Of a stretch of 53,746 bases of DNA, positions 35,156 to 42,998 are shown one piece after another; positions within the stretch are counted from its first letter, which is position 1; each line of letters opens with the position of its first letter. A model generated the notes under the pieces. The model ran no database searches, was not told the origin of the DNA, and worked only from the letters and a program-made list of their open reading frames with translations. The stretch is from NCBI GenBank assembly GCA_021325295.1, contig JAJPHM010000009.1:1-53746 (forward strand), in the 5' to 3' direction. A program made the position numbers and the translations under genes. This DNA comes from Nitrososphaeraceae archaeon (GTDB taxonomy: Archaea; Thermoproteota; Nitrososphaeria; Nitrososphaerales; Nitrososphaeraceae).

Positions 35156-35770
35156 ATGATAATATCAGATAGCGATGGAGAAGAGCTAGTAAGGCTTGCC
35201 AGAGAGGCTGTATCAAAGTATCTTTCAGACTCGACCATCATCCAGAAGGACATGCACTCAAGCGCGTTGGCAGAAAAGGCGGGAGTCTTTGTCACTTTAA
35301 ATTACCTTACGAGAACCAGGGAGGAGCATCTGAGGGGTTGCATTGGCTTTCCTCTGCCAGAGAAGAGTCTTTACCACTCAGTAGTAGAGGCTGCAATAGC
35401 TTCAGCCACCCAGGATCCACGTTTTCCACCAGTCGACATGCACGAGCTTCGCAACATCTTATTTGAGATAAGTGTCCTTACTCCACCTGTTGAGATCAAA
35501 GCAAAAAGTCCAGCAGATCGCAGAAACGAGATCAAGGTAGGAAGAGATGGCCTTATCCTGCGATGGACATATGGGTCTGGGCTTTTGCTGCCGCAGGTGC
35601 CAATTGAGCAGAAATGGGATATAGATGAATACTTGGCGAATATATGCTACAAGGCAGGGGCACCGCCTGACACATGGCTGATTCCTGATTCAAAACTTTA
35701 CCGGTTTGAGGCTATTATCTTTAAAGAAATCGAGCCTGGAGGCAAAGTTGTACGGGTCAATATTGCTTGA
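35156..35770 (+). CDS. AMMECR1-family protein
   Basis: About 204 residues from ATG 35156; the frame opens at ATG 35138, but the TTTTTATCT TATA-like box near 35127 fits a leaderless start at 35156. The LRGCIGFPLP core (family signature L-R-G-C-I-G) near residue 60, SATQDPRFPPV and a C-terminal WTYGSGLLLPQVP segment are diagnostic. The family is universal in archaea and eukaryotes; the strictly conserved Cys suggests enzymatic or redox chemistry, recently linked by others to peptide or protein modification, but the reaction is unsettled. Confidence 0.92.
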   Translation: MIISDSDGEELVRLAREAVSKYLSDSTIIQKDMHSSALAEKAGVFVTLNYLTRTREEHLRGCIGFPLPEKSLYHSVVEAAIASATQDPRFPPVDMHELRNILFEISVLTPPVEIKAKSPADRRNEIKVGRDGLILRWTYGSGLLLPQVPIEQKWDIDEYLANICYKAGAPPDTWLIPDSKLYRFEAIIFKEIEPGGKVVRVNIA

Positions 35771-35932
35771 CAGTTCTTTATTCGCTCAAGCGGGTCCAAG
35801 TCTGTGAATCTTGGATTGAACAGGATCAAGTAATTTAGGTAAATCTGGCCAGCCGTTTCTTGTCCATAGTAGCTTGCTTCCCTAGCATTATATAATCAAC
35901 TCTGGCTAAGAGCCTCTTGGGTTCTGTCAGGA

Positions 35933-37105
35933 TTGAGTAAGGCGTACCTCGCTCCATATGGAGTCGGTTTGGGCCATGCAAGCAGGCTTGCAATGGTCGC
36001 AGAGCAGCTCCACATTTCAGGAGTAGAGACAATGTTCTCTTCATTTGGAGAAGCCGTGCGATACCTTACAATGCATGGCTTTGACTGCAGTATCAGTCCT
36101 GAAGTAGAGTTTGCATGGAGCATGGAGGGCGGCTTTTCGGTTAAGGATAGCATTGCAAATATCCCCCGCTGGTTTGTCAATTTTTCAAAACAGATGGTTC
36201 ATGAATCACACAACTTGGCCAAGTATGATCCCGACATAATACTTTCAGACTCCAGGCTATCTCCCATCCTGGCAGGCAGGCTTTTGAAGGTGCCGTCAGT
36301 TGTGGTGCTAAACCAGATAAAGCTGCTATTATCGCCACGACTCAGAGAGTTTAGGGCCGCGAGGATATTTGAAAGAATGAACGGCGAATTCCTTGGCGTA
36401 ATATGGGCAGCTGCAGACAGGATTCTTGTCCCCGACCTCCCTCCGCCATTTACCATAGCCGAGCACAATATCTGGGAGATAAGCTCTGTCTCTTCAAGGC
36501 TTGAATACATTGGGTTTACGACCCCAAGACACCTCACAAGTAAAGAGCAGATAGACAAAGTGGCCAGGGCACTTGAGTTTGATACGTCCAAGCCCATAGT
36601 ATTCATACACATCAGCGGCCCTCATCAGACCCGCATGCCAGTCATCAGGACAGCCATTGAAGCATGCAAGCTATTTGGTCCAGGAATCCAGTTTGTAATT
36701 TCGGAAGGCAGGGCAAAAGGCAAGATAGAGCCTACAAGGGTCGCGCACTCTGGATGGTATTATGAGTGGTGCCCTGTGCGCGACGAAATTTTTGCAATGA
36801 GCAGTGTCATCGTATTGAGAGGTGGACATGTTGCCATTTCTCAGGCAATCCAGCTTGGCAAACCGATTGTAACAATACCTATAGACAATCATGGCGAACA
36901 GCTTGGTAACTCAGAGAAGGTCGTCAAGCTGGGCCTTGGAATAATGCTTCGGCAAAAAAGCCTCACAGCAGACCAGATTGCACGTGCAGTACATGAGGTA
37001 ATTCAAGAACCAAAGTACAGAGAAAAAGCAATGGATATGATGAAGCTTGCAGCCAGCCTAAATGGAATCGATAATATCGTGAAGATAATTCGGTCCTATC
37101 TTTGA
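35933..37105 (+). CDS. GT28/MurG-like glycosyltransferase
   Basis: 390 residues, GT-B fold. N-terminal GVGLGHASRLAMVAEQL (about residues 10-26) is the acceptor-side glycine loop of the family; C-terminal VLRGGHVAISQAIQLGKPIV, then PIDNHGEQ (about residues 295-325) is the UDP-sugar-binding signature (GG-x-x-x-x-E-A replaced by GGHVAISQA). It probably transfers an N-acetylhexosamine or hexose to a lipid or glycan carrier. TTG start. Its 3' end overlaps the convergent ThiI-like gene by 48 nt. Confidence 0.83.
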   Translation: MSKAYLAPYGVGLGHASRLAMVAEQLHISGVETMFSSFGEAVRYLTMHGFDCSISPEVEFAWSMEGGFSVKDSIANIPRWFVNFSKQMVHESHNLAKYDPDIILSDSRLSPILAGRLLKVPSVVVLNQIKLLLSPRLREFRAARIFERMNGEFLGVIWAAADRILVPDLPPPFTIAEHNIWEISSVSSRLEYIGFTTPRHLTSKEQIDKVARALEFDTSKPIVFIHISGPHQTRMPVIRTAIEACKLFGPGIQFVISEGRAKGKIEPTRVAHSGWYYEWCPVRDEIFAMSSVIVLRGGHVAISQAIQLGKPIVTIPIDNHGEQLGNSEKVVKLGLGIMLRQKSLTADQIARAVHEVIQEPKYREKAMDMMKLAASLNGIDNIVKIIRSYL

Positions 37106-38212
37106 CAGGCTGATCAACCTTATGCTCTCTATTGATTGTTTAACAATACTGGCCAGTTTCTTCTCGTAGTTTGTGCTTGTATAACTTTTCTTTGATATAT
37201 CACGGAGATTGAGATTAGATTCCTGGCTAAGGATCAGATCTTTTTTTGCGTCAAATCCTCCGACAGAATTCAAATCAGATAAAAATAGCAGAGGTAGCCA
37301 CGGCACTTTTCCCTCTGCGACGACCTGCTTTATGATGGATTCTATGAACCATGCGGGATGGATGGCCGCAGAAAGTGGAAGGGCAACCCTTTCAGTTGAC
37401 AATGAGGTTAAAATCATGCAACGCGCATGCTCGGCGAGCAATGGAACGATTTTGTTGTTGACATCTTTTGGTAAGCTGAGCCGAGCTAGCCTAACTTTTC
37501 CTTCTGCAGTATCGATCGCCTCCAATATCCTGACAAAAATCTTGACATTTTGCCGCAGGTTCTGCTCCCCATCATAAAAGATGAAAAATTGAGGCACAAA
37601 TCCTGACTTTACAGCAAGATAACAAGACAGAGCAGACAAAGGTCCATCAACTCCGCAAAATATTGCTTGTCCGAGTGAGCCATACGGCAGGCCTCCGCGC
37701 CCTTGACTGGAGCTTATCCAAACATATGCTGACCTCCATCCAACGTATGATCTAACCAGCCTATCGGCTTGGTCGGCTCTCTTTGCAGGTCTGGAGCCGG
37801 CTGAGGAAAGTTCGGACGTTAGTTTTCCTGATGTGAAAAATTCTACGTCCCTTCCTGCATAATCAATGGTAGTGTCTGCTATGTCCACCCGGACACAGAA
37901 TTTCTCGCCACGCAAGATCGATTTTTTTGCAACATCGACAATCGCTGATGACAAACTTGCAAAGTCCTTTCTTACAGCTCTTGCCACTGCCGCCCTTTCT
38001 ATGCCAAACAGTCCTGCCGCTATGGAGGCGGATTCGACAGGATCAGCTGTCCAGAATGCAACGCAATCCTGCTCAAAGACTACATCGCTAACTGCAATCT
38101 TGCGGGCAGCAAGCTTTGAGCGAATAAAGCTAGCAAGCTTTTTCCTGTCATTTGTGTTGCATAGCGCAGAAGGATAAACCAGTAGCACATTATCGAACAA
38201 TGGCTTTCGCAA
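37058..38212 (-). CDS. THUMP/ThiI-like protein with a degenerate PP-loop
   Basis: 384 residues. The first 170 resemble the NFLD-THUMP region of ThiI (ILRGEKFCVRVDIADTTIDYA strand pattern), and a Rossmann-like part follows where ThiI has its adenylation P-loop S-G-G-x-D-S. Here the loop reads CGVDGPLSALS near residue 202, losing the second Gly and the Ser. The later ThiI motif G-E-S-L-G-Q is also absent, and there is no rhodanese domain. ThiI makes 4-thiouridine in tRNA; this protein would be inactive in that, or repurposed for RNA binding. Assignment by pattern, moderately sure. Confidence 0.5.
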   Translation of the reverse strand: MRKPLFDNVLLVYPSALCNTNDRKKLASFIRSKLAARKIAVSDVVFEQDCVAFWTADPVESASIAAGLFGIERAAVARAVRKDFASLSSAIVDVAKKSILRGEKFCVRVDIADTTIDYAGRDVEFFTSGKLTSELSSAGSRPAKRADQADRLVRSYVGWRSAYVWISSSQGRGGLPYGSLGQAIFCGVDGPLSALSCYLAVKSGFVPQFFIFYDGEQNLRQNVKIFVRILEAIDTAEGKVRLARLSLPKDVNNKIVPLLAEHARCMILTSLSTERVALPLSAAIHPAWFIESIIKQVVAEGKVPWLPLLFLSDLNSVGGFDAKKDLILSQESNLNLRDISKKSYTSTNYEKKLASIVKQSIESIRLISLSKIGPNYLHDIIDSI

Positions 38213-38332
38213 TTACGGCATAGTCACAAGTCGACCCTTATAACTCAATTCAGCTGAAGGAAATGAAAGCCAGAAAGGAGATAAAAGAAACAAAGAAAAG
38301 AAGTTACGGGGTATTCCCCCAAGTCGGACGTT

Positions 38333-38575
38333 TTACCAGTGGTGCTTCTCGTCTGGAATGAGACCGATCTGTTCTCTTTCAAAGTATCTTTCCAGTTCTT
38401 GTGACCACTTCTCTCTTGCCGAGCCGCCTCCGAGCCCCTTTCTCCTTAACCAGAAGGCAATGACGCCTAGGAGGAACACTGCGAAGAGCATGGTGCCGAA
38501 TATGTAGATAATGACGTCGTAGAACAGGGGGTCATATGTCGGCCCAATCTGCCCAATTAGACCTATGATGCTCAT
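38333..38575 (-). CDS. small membrane protein with cytoplasmic amphipathic tail (80 aa)
   Basis: 80 residues. A polar-aromatic N-terminus (GPTYDPLFYD) is followed by one long membrane span (about residues 19-43), a basic RRKG stop-transfer sequence, and a charged helical tail ending in HHW. A very strong TATA (TGTATATATC on the minus strand) lies 30 nt upstream of the ATG, implying abundant expression. It pairs with the signal-peptide membrane protein 320 nt upstream on the same strand. Size, topology and pairing recall small accessory subunits of respiratory or ammonia-monooxygenase complexes in ammonia-oxidising archaea; this is only a suggestion. Confidence 0.7.
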   Translation of the reverse strand: MSIIGLIGQIGPTYDPLFYDVIIYIFGTMLFAVFLLGVIAFWLRRKGLGGGSAREKWSQELERYFEREQIGLIPDEKHHW

Positions 38576-38599
38576 TATTTTATTGCAGATAAAACCTAA

Positions 38600-38609
38600 G
38601 ATATATACA
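38600..38609 (-). promoter_or_regulatory. strong TATA box for the 80-aa membrane protein
   Basis: Minus-strand TGTATATAT centred about 30 nt before the ATG at 38575; a near-consensus archaeal TATA element. Confidence 0.6.
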
Positions 38610-38794
38610 TTTTGGTCAGGATATAGCAGGACTACAGGGTAGAGTAATTTTTGACATAAACCGCGTCAGGACCTCTGATTGTTTATAACCTCAATGGCAG
38701 TAGAGATGAGGATTATGTGTATAACCTATTTTGGAATCATCCTGTATTACGCGTTATCCCTTGATCACAGAAATGGATTCAAGCAGACGTCGAT

Positions 38795-38806
38795 AAGCTT
38801 AAGCTT
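38795..38806. other. 12-bp perfect palindrome in a 320-nt intergenic region
   Basis: AAGCTTAAGCTT followed by T residues, in the gap (38576-38895) between the two small membrane-protein genes. It might be a regulator site or part of a terminator. The rest of this gap holds T-rich minus-strand sequence just after the upstream gene (about 38867-38880), consistent with a terminator, and a spurious plus-strand frame, and nothing else I can support. Confidence 0.3.
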
Positions 38807-38895
38807 TTTTGCAGCAAAGTTATGTTTACTGGAACTACCTGCAAACACAGAAAATAGACAGACAAGAATCAAAAAAACAAAATGTAAGAGGGAAG

Positions 38896-39297
38896 TTATG
38901 TCGTCACTTGCTTTGAGCTTCTGCCCTTGAGGAAGAATGCTGCTGCAACGCCACCGAATATAGCACCAAGTGCTCCGACGTATATTGCCATCTGGCCTAG
39001 TGCGCTGTTTGGATCACTGATATTTGCCAACATTGCAGTACCAGAGCCAGTAGGAGCGTTACCATAGGTAGTTGATTCGGCGGATGTCAACCTTTTCTTG
39101 GCCAAGATAGTTAAGTCGCTGCATGTGCCTTGTGGAATATTCAATTGCTGACATTCTTGCAGTTGTTGCGGAGTCGCAGTTTGACCACCACCGCCTCCTG
39201 CAGAGTAGTATTGAGCGTGTGCATCGGACGAGGCTGCCACCACGACCATTAGAACTGATGTTACTAACGCGGAGGCAATTGCGATTGGCTTGTTCAT
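38896..39297 (-). CDS. signal-peptide protein with C-terminal membrane span and a two-Cys ectodomain
   Basis: 133 residues. Signal peptide residues 1-28 ending in AHA, a Gly-rich linker (YYSAGGGGGQT), then an extracytoplasmic helical domain with two cysteines (LQECQQLNIPQGTC, about residues 49-59) likely forming a disulfide, and a C-terminal membrane helix (about residues 103-123) with a basic end. So the ectodomain faces the pseudo-periplasm and the protein is membrane-anchored. A strong TATA (AGTTAAATAT) is 28 nt upstream. It may be an accessory subunit of a membrane complex; no enzymatic motif. Confidence 0.75.
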   Translation of the reverse strand: MNKPIAIASALVTSVLMVVVAASSDAHAQYYSAGGGGGQTATPQQLQECQQLNIPQGTCSDLTILAKKRLTSAESTTYGNAPTGSGTAMLANISDPNSALGQMAIYVGALGAIFGGVAAAFFLKGRSSKQVTT

Positions 39298-39320
39298 TAT
39301 TCTAACCAGACAGATTTCTA

Positions 39321-39330
39321 ATATTTAACT
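39321..39330 (-). promoter_or_regulatory. TATA box for the two-Cys membrane protein
   Basis: Minus-strand AGTTAAATAT centred 28 nt before the ATG at 39297, matching a leaderless promoter. Confidence 0.55.
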
Positions 39331-39564
39331 TTTATGTGCAGGCCGGCTTTGTGGAAAAACTCGGCAATCGTCTATACTTTTTAAACAAAAACTTGACGCT
39401 GTTAAATTAGCTGCGGATTTTCATGTATCTTGTCGACTGTTGATTTGCGGCTGATTTTATGGCAGGGAAAAAATGGATGTTATGTCCGGGATGCCAACTC
39501 GTCCACAAACTTTACTTTATACCATTCTTTTCATATCCACAGGGGGAAGACTAAGTTAAGTCAT

Positions 39565-40000
39565 ATGAGTAACAAGGCCGGAAAGGCTTTTGTTTCTGGA
39601 GAATTGTTCAAGCGTGGTATCGAACGAGATGATATGGGACGGACGTCAGGAGTTAATCAAGATCAGTAGAGCTAAACAAGTCGGTTATATTCACGTGTTT
39701 GCTTCTCATCCAGATATGGGACACACTTTTGATGTGAAGGCAGACCGTGCAAAATACAGTGGTGACAAGTCAGAAAATCAATTTGTAGTCTTTGTGTCTT
39801 TGGGTTCGGTTAAAGGAAATGGGAGTCCGTCATTTTGGATTGCAAGAAAAAATGAGGTTGGAGAACTTGTTAAAGAAGTTCGTAACTACTACCGCCCTGA
39901 TCCTCGGAATAACGAAGCGAGATTTGGAAGAGATTGGCTTGATAAGAAGTGATGGAAAGATAATTGGAAGATATTCACATATTATGAGACAAAGAACTAA
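39565..40000 (+). pseudogene. broken nuclease-like gene (frameshift plus early stop)
   Basis: Three pieces of one reading direction. The first frame starts MSNKAGKAFVSGELFKRGIE at 39565, stops at 39669 and looks like the N-terminus of a restriction-endonuclease-like (PDDEXK) protein. The next frame (to 39952) continues ISRAKQVGYIHVFASHPD, then VVFVSLGSVKGNGSPSFWIA and a WLDKK end. Reading through its TGA gives WKDNWKIFTYY before a TAA at 40000, as expected for the family tail. The middle, where the catalytic D-E-x-K residues should be, is missing or scrambled. A decayed gene, probably a former mobile or defence element. Family assignment is tentative. Confidence 0.6.
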
Positions 40001-40401
40001 GATTCTCCATCAAGACACCTTTATCCAGCAGATATTCTTGCCGTTTGACAGCCAGCTAAACCCATTCATTTTAAGTATGTCATTAATCTCTCGCCACTCC
40101 TGCTTTTCAACACAGCATTTTTTGCTTCAATTTGACATAATAAGCATCAATCTTTTATTGTTGGACGACTATCATCTATTCGAGAGGGTAGGGCTTTCTA
40201 GAGGCCCGCACTTGACATCTAATAAATGCGAGTGTGAGAAGTGTCAGCCGTGGAGGCACCTCTGCGCCAATCAAGGCGTATCATCTCAAGGCGTGGTGGT
40301 ACTGCCAAATGTCCCGTGAAGTCCATTAGGACAGTCGGGCAATATCTCCCCTCTCAAGTTTACGATTGTATTCTGGATACAAAATCAACAGATATTCAAG
40401 C
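40001..40401. other. gene-poor debris interval
   Basis: About 400 nt between the broken nuclease-like gene and the transposase remnant. An open frame continues across part of it to 40319, but its composition changes along the way and no family is recognisable; short stretches such as CECEKC are likely chance. I see no RNA gene or promoter here. Confidence 0.4.
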
Positions 40402-40620
40402 TCATTCATTTCTTTCTTGAATAATCACAAAAATATTGAGGCAGAGTATCTTTAGCAGCACTTCATTCTGCTGAGCTATCGTCTTTGCTCCTTACATTAT
40501 CTTTGAAATTTGTCTTGAGTATGTAAAACGTAGTTTCTACATTGCCTCTTTTGTGGTAATGCTTCATGAAGCCTTCTCTATGTGTTCCAAAATAGTGCAA
40601 CATCTGTGCCAAGCACGAGC
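40402..40620 (-). mobile_element. transposase C-terminal remnant (IS4/IS5-like DDE type), frameshifted
   Basis: Read on the minus strand, QMLHYFGTHREGFMKHYHKR, then GNVETTFYILKTNFKDNVRS corresponds to the end of a DDE transposase: the H-Y-H-K-R-x-N-V-E-T-T-F string holds the last catalytic Glu, and V-R-S-K follows. After a frameshift near 40466 the frame resumes as AQQNEVLLKILCLNIFVIIQ, the usual C-terminal helix, ending at a TGA at 40402. Only about 70 residues remain, with no terminal inverted repeats found. A dead insertion-sequence fragment. Confidence 0.65.
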
Positions 40621-40718
40621 TCCCCTGACAAGCTTGCAACTTTACAGGCTGAGTTCATTAATTCAAGCTTCTGAATTTCCATTTGTACATTGCATAGTTC
40701 TCCAAGTCTTGTCCCGAA
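40578..40718 (-). other. coding-like fragment abutting the transposase remnant
   Basis: Minus-strand open stretch reading GTRLGELCNVQMEIQKLELM, then NSACKVASLSGELVLGTD, ending in TAG at 40578, overlapping the transposase remnant in another frame. Its regular composition suggests the 3' part of a former gene disrupted at an insertion junction. No start codon or family recognised. Confidence 0.3.
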
Positions 40719-40774
40719 TCAAGTAACATTTAAGATATGCAATCGCCTGTTGACTCGCAGGTTAAAAGAACACA

Positions 40775-41224
40775 ATGGCACGAATTCATGTTCATACTAG
40801 AGGTAAATCTCACTCCGTTAGGCCTATCGCAAAGAGTCATCCATCGTGGATAAGCGAGAATCCTGATCAAATTTCTGCACTTGTTGTCAAGATGGCAAAG
40901 GACGGGACAAGTCCGAGTGAAATTGGAGTCAGACTCAGAGACGAGCACGGAATCCCTCTTGTAAAGTCGGTCGCAGGCAAAACAGTCACAAGAATTCTGG
41001 CTGAGAAAGGGGTGCTTGGTGAGATGCCTGAGGATCTAGACAAGCTTGTACACAAAGCCGTCGGTCTGCAGAAGCACCTGAAGACACACAACAGCGACCA
41101 CCGAAACGTCAGGTCGCTTGAGCTTGTAGAGGCCAAGATCCACCGCCTGTCAAAATATTACAAACGCATAGGCAAGCTGGCTAAATCATGGAAGTATGCA
41201 GCCGTGATAGCTCAGCTAGAATAA
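40775..41224 (+). CDS. rps15: 30S ribosomal protein S15
   Basis: 149 residues of the archaeal/eukaryotic S15 (uS15) type with the N-terminal extension MARIHVHTRGKSHSVRPI and the bacterial-like C-terminal four-helix part (LQKHLKTHNSDHRNVRSLEL, containing the DHR rRNA-binding motif). Binds the central domain of 16S rRNA. ATG start, about 20 nt after a weak AT-rich region. First gene of a long plus-strand translation/RNA operon running to 46339. Confidence 0.97.
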   Translation: MARIHVHTRGKSHSVRPIAKSHPSWISENPDQISALVVKMAKDGTSPSEIGVRLRDEHGIPLVKSVAGKTVTRILAEKGVLGEMPEDLDKLVHKAVGLQKHLKTHNSDHRNVRSLELVEAKIHRLSKYYKRIGKLAKSWKYAAVIAQLE

Positions 41225-41263
41225 TAATAACAACAAAAGAAAACAAGATAGGTCACGCATCTA

Positions 41264-42724
41264 ATGGAAGGAACCTCGACAGAGAAACCGAAATTCCAGC
41301 AGGCGCTAGAACCCTTTTGTGAGAAAATACGTTCTGTAGCTGACGGAAGCGATATTTCTGTTATAACCCATCTTGACGCAGACGGAATAACTGCGGGAAG
41401 CATCATGGGTGTTGCGCTAAAGAGGCTCGGGGCAAGATGCAGTGTCCGGACTGTTTCTGACATGAACGAGTCTGTCATAGAGAGGATGAAGGCAGAAGGG
41501 CGCGACTTTTACATCATCACTGACCTTGGCGGCGGGATGGCAGCTAAATTCCAGAAGGCACTTGGCAAAAAGTGGCTAATCATAGACCACCACCAGATCC
41601 CTGACGAGGAAATGATTACAGACGATGATAACAGAATTCTCAATGCCTGGAAATACGGGATAGATGGGAGCAAAGATGTATGCTCAGGGGGAATGGCGTA
41701 TCTGGTAGCCAGTGCGTTAGACAAGAAAAACAAAGACCTATCCTGTATTGCAGTAGTATCGGCAGTAGCTGACAGACAGGATCAAGGGGAGAAAAAGTCG
41801 TTCACCGGACCCAACCTAGAAATTTTAAAGGCTGCCCAGTCTGCCGGGCTTGTGCAGGTCGAGATGGACATGATGCTTACAGGCAGAGAAACAAGGCCTG
41901 TTCATGAGGCGCTTGCATTTACATCTTTTCCGTTCATAGAAGGCCTTACGTGGAACAGAGAAGCTTGTTACTCTCTTTTAAAGAATGCAGGAATAAGGAT
42001 GAAAAATAATGGCAGGTGGAGGGTTCCTGCCGAGCTATCGCAAGAAGAAAAAAGCACAATTCTTGATGCTGTGGCAAGGTTTGTCGCGACATACACAAAG
42101 TCAAGCGCAGCAGCAACCAAGATAATAGATGACATGATAGGGTATGTCTATACCCTCGCTTGCGAAGACAAGAGGAGCCAGCTGCGTGATGCCAGAGAAT
42201 TCTCGACTATGCTCAATGCTTGCGGCAGAATCAGAAAGGCAGGCGTAGGTGTTGCAATATGCATGGGTGATAGGAATGCAATGCTGACAGAAGGCGAAGA
42301 AATAATTCAGTCATACAGATCGGCTCTCCGGAATTACATCTCTACCATATTTGCAGAAAAGTGGAGGATTGCCGATGAAAAGGGTAGCATAGCGTTTGTT
42401 AATGGCGAGGGCTTGGTGCCTGAAGACATGCTGGGTGCAGTCTCTTCCCTCTTGAGCGGATCCCCTACGTTGCAGGGCAGGGTCCTGTTTGTAAGGACAC
42501 GGGCCAGTGATTCAACTTATAGGTTCTCTTCACGCAAGTGCACAGGTTGCACATCTGAGGTAAATCTGGGTGTAGTAATGCGGGAATGCTCAGCATCCCT
42601 CGGTGGAACAGGCGGAGGTCATCACTCGGCCGCAGGCTGCAGGATTCCGCTTTCTGCACTTGAAGACTTTATGGCTGCATTGAGGCTGAGGGTGAGCGAT
42701 GCAAAATTTGCCAAGGCCGCTTGA
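41264..42724 (+). CDS. DHH-family nuclease, RecJ/GAN type
   Basis: 486 residues. Metal-binding motifs: THLDADGITAG (about residues 36-46), IIDHHQI (about 108-114) and, in the DHHA1 domain, GTGGGHHSAAG (about 444-454). All are intact, so a Mn-dependent 5'-3' exonuclease is expected. In other archaea such proteins associate with GINS and the CMG helicase (GAN) and follow rps15, as here. The gene is 39 nt after rps15 and overlaps pcc1 by 26 nt, so it is part of the operon. ATG start. Confidence 0.92.
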   Translation: MEGTSTEKPKFQQALEPFCEKIRSVADGSDISVITHLDADGITAGSIMGVALKRLGARCSVRTVSDMNESVIERMKAEGRDFYIITDLGGGMAAKFQKALGKKWLIIDHHQIPDEEMITDDDNRILNAWKYGIDGSKDVCSGGMAYLVASALDKKNKDLSCIAVVSAVADRQDQGEKKSFTGPNLEILKAAQSAGLVQVEMDMMLTGRETRPVHEALAFTSFPFIEGLTWNREACYSLLKNAGIRMKNNGRWRVPAELSQEEKSTILDAVARFVATYTKSSAAATKIIDDMIGYVYTLACEDKRSQLRDAREFSTMLNACGRIRKAGVGVAICMGDRNAMLTEGEEIIQSYRSALRNYISTIFAEKWRIADEKGSIAFVNGEGLVPEDMLGAVSSLLSGSPTLQGRVLFVRTRASDSTYRFSSRKCTGCTSEVNLGVVMRECSASLGGTGGGHHSAAGCRIPLSALEDFMAALRLRVSDAKFAKAA

Positions 42725-42998
42725 AATACATGTCAACATTGCCATAACATTTTCCTCTACTCAGGAAATGAATTCGGTAATGAATGCATTAATACCAGAC
42801 AATGTCAACTTTCCTTCCGGTTTATCTATGAGCATCTTTCCATCCAAAGCAGGCAGCAGAAAGAAACGACTGCAAAGCGGAAGCCGCTCAAGAACTGTTG
42901 TTATCAAGTTGACCAGTACAGGTCAAGTCAGCACTCTTGTTAACACCCTCGATGAATTGCTTGAACATGCTTCTGTTGCAAGTAAGGTGATTCACTAG
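42699..42998 (+). CDS. pcc1: KEOPS complex subunit Pcc1
   Basis: 99 residues. The beta-alpha-beta arrangement IAITFSSTQEMNSVMNALIP, then SRTVVIKLTSTGQVSTLVNT is the Pcc1/CTAG fold. Pcc1 is the dimerising subunit of KEOPS, which makes the N6-threonylcarbamoyl-adenosine of tRNA. Position between the GAN-type nuclease and serS is conserved in archaea. It overlaps the upstream gene by 26 nt and the serS start by 1 nt, indicating coupled translation. It has a short non-conserved N-terminal extension. Confidence 0.88.
   Translation: MQNLPRPLEIHVNIAITFSSTQEMNSVMNALIPDNVNFPSGLSMSIFPSKAGSRKKRLQSGSRSRTVVIKLTSTGQVSTLVNTLDELLEHASVASKVIH

Noticed and set aside
38679-38930. 83-codon plus-strand frame
   Set aside because: Runs into the 3' end of the two-Cys membrane protein on the other strand, low-complexity composition, no promoter or motif.
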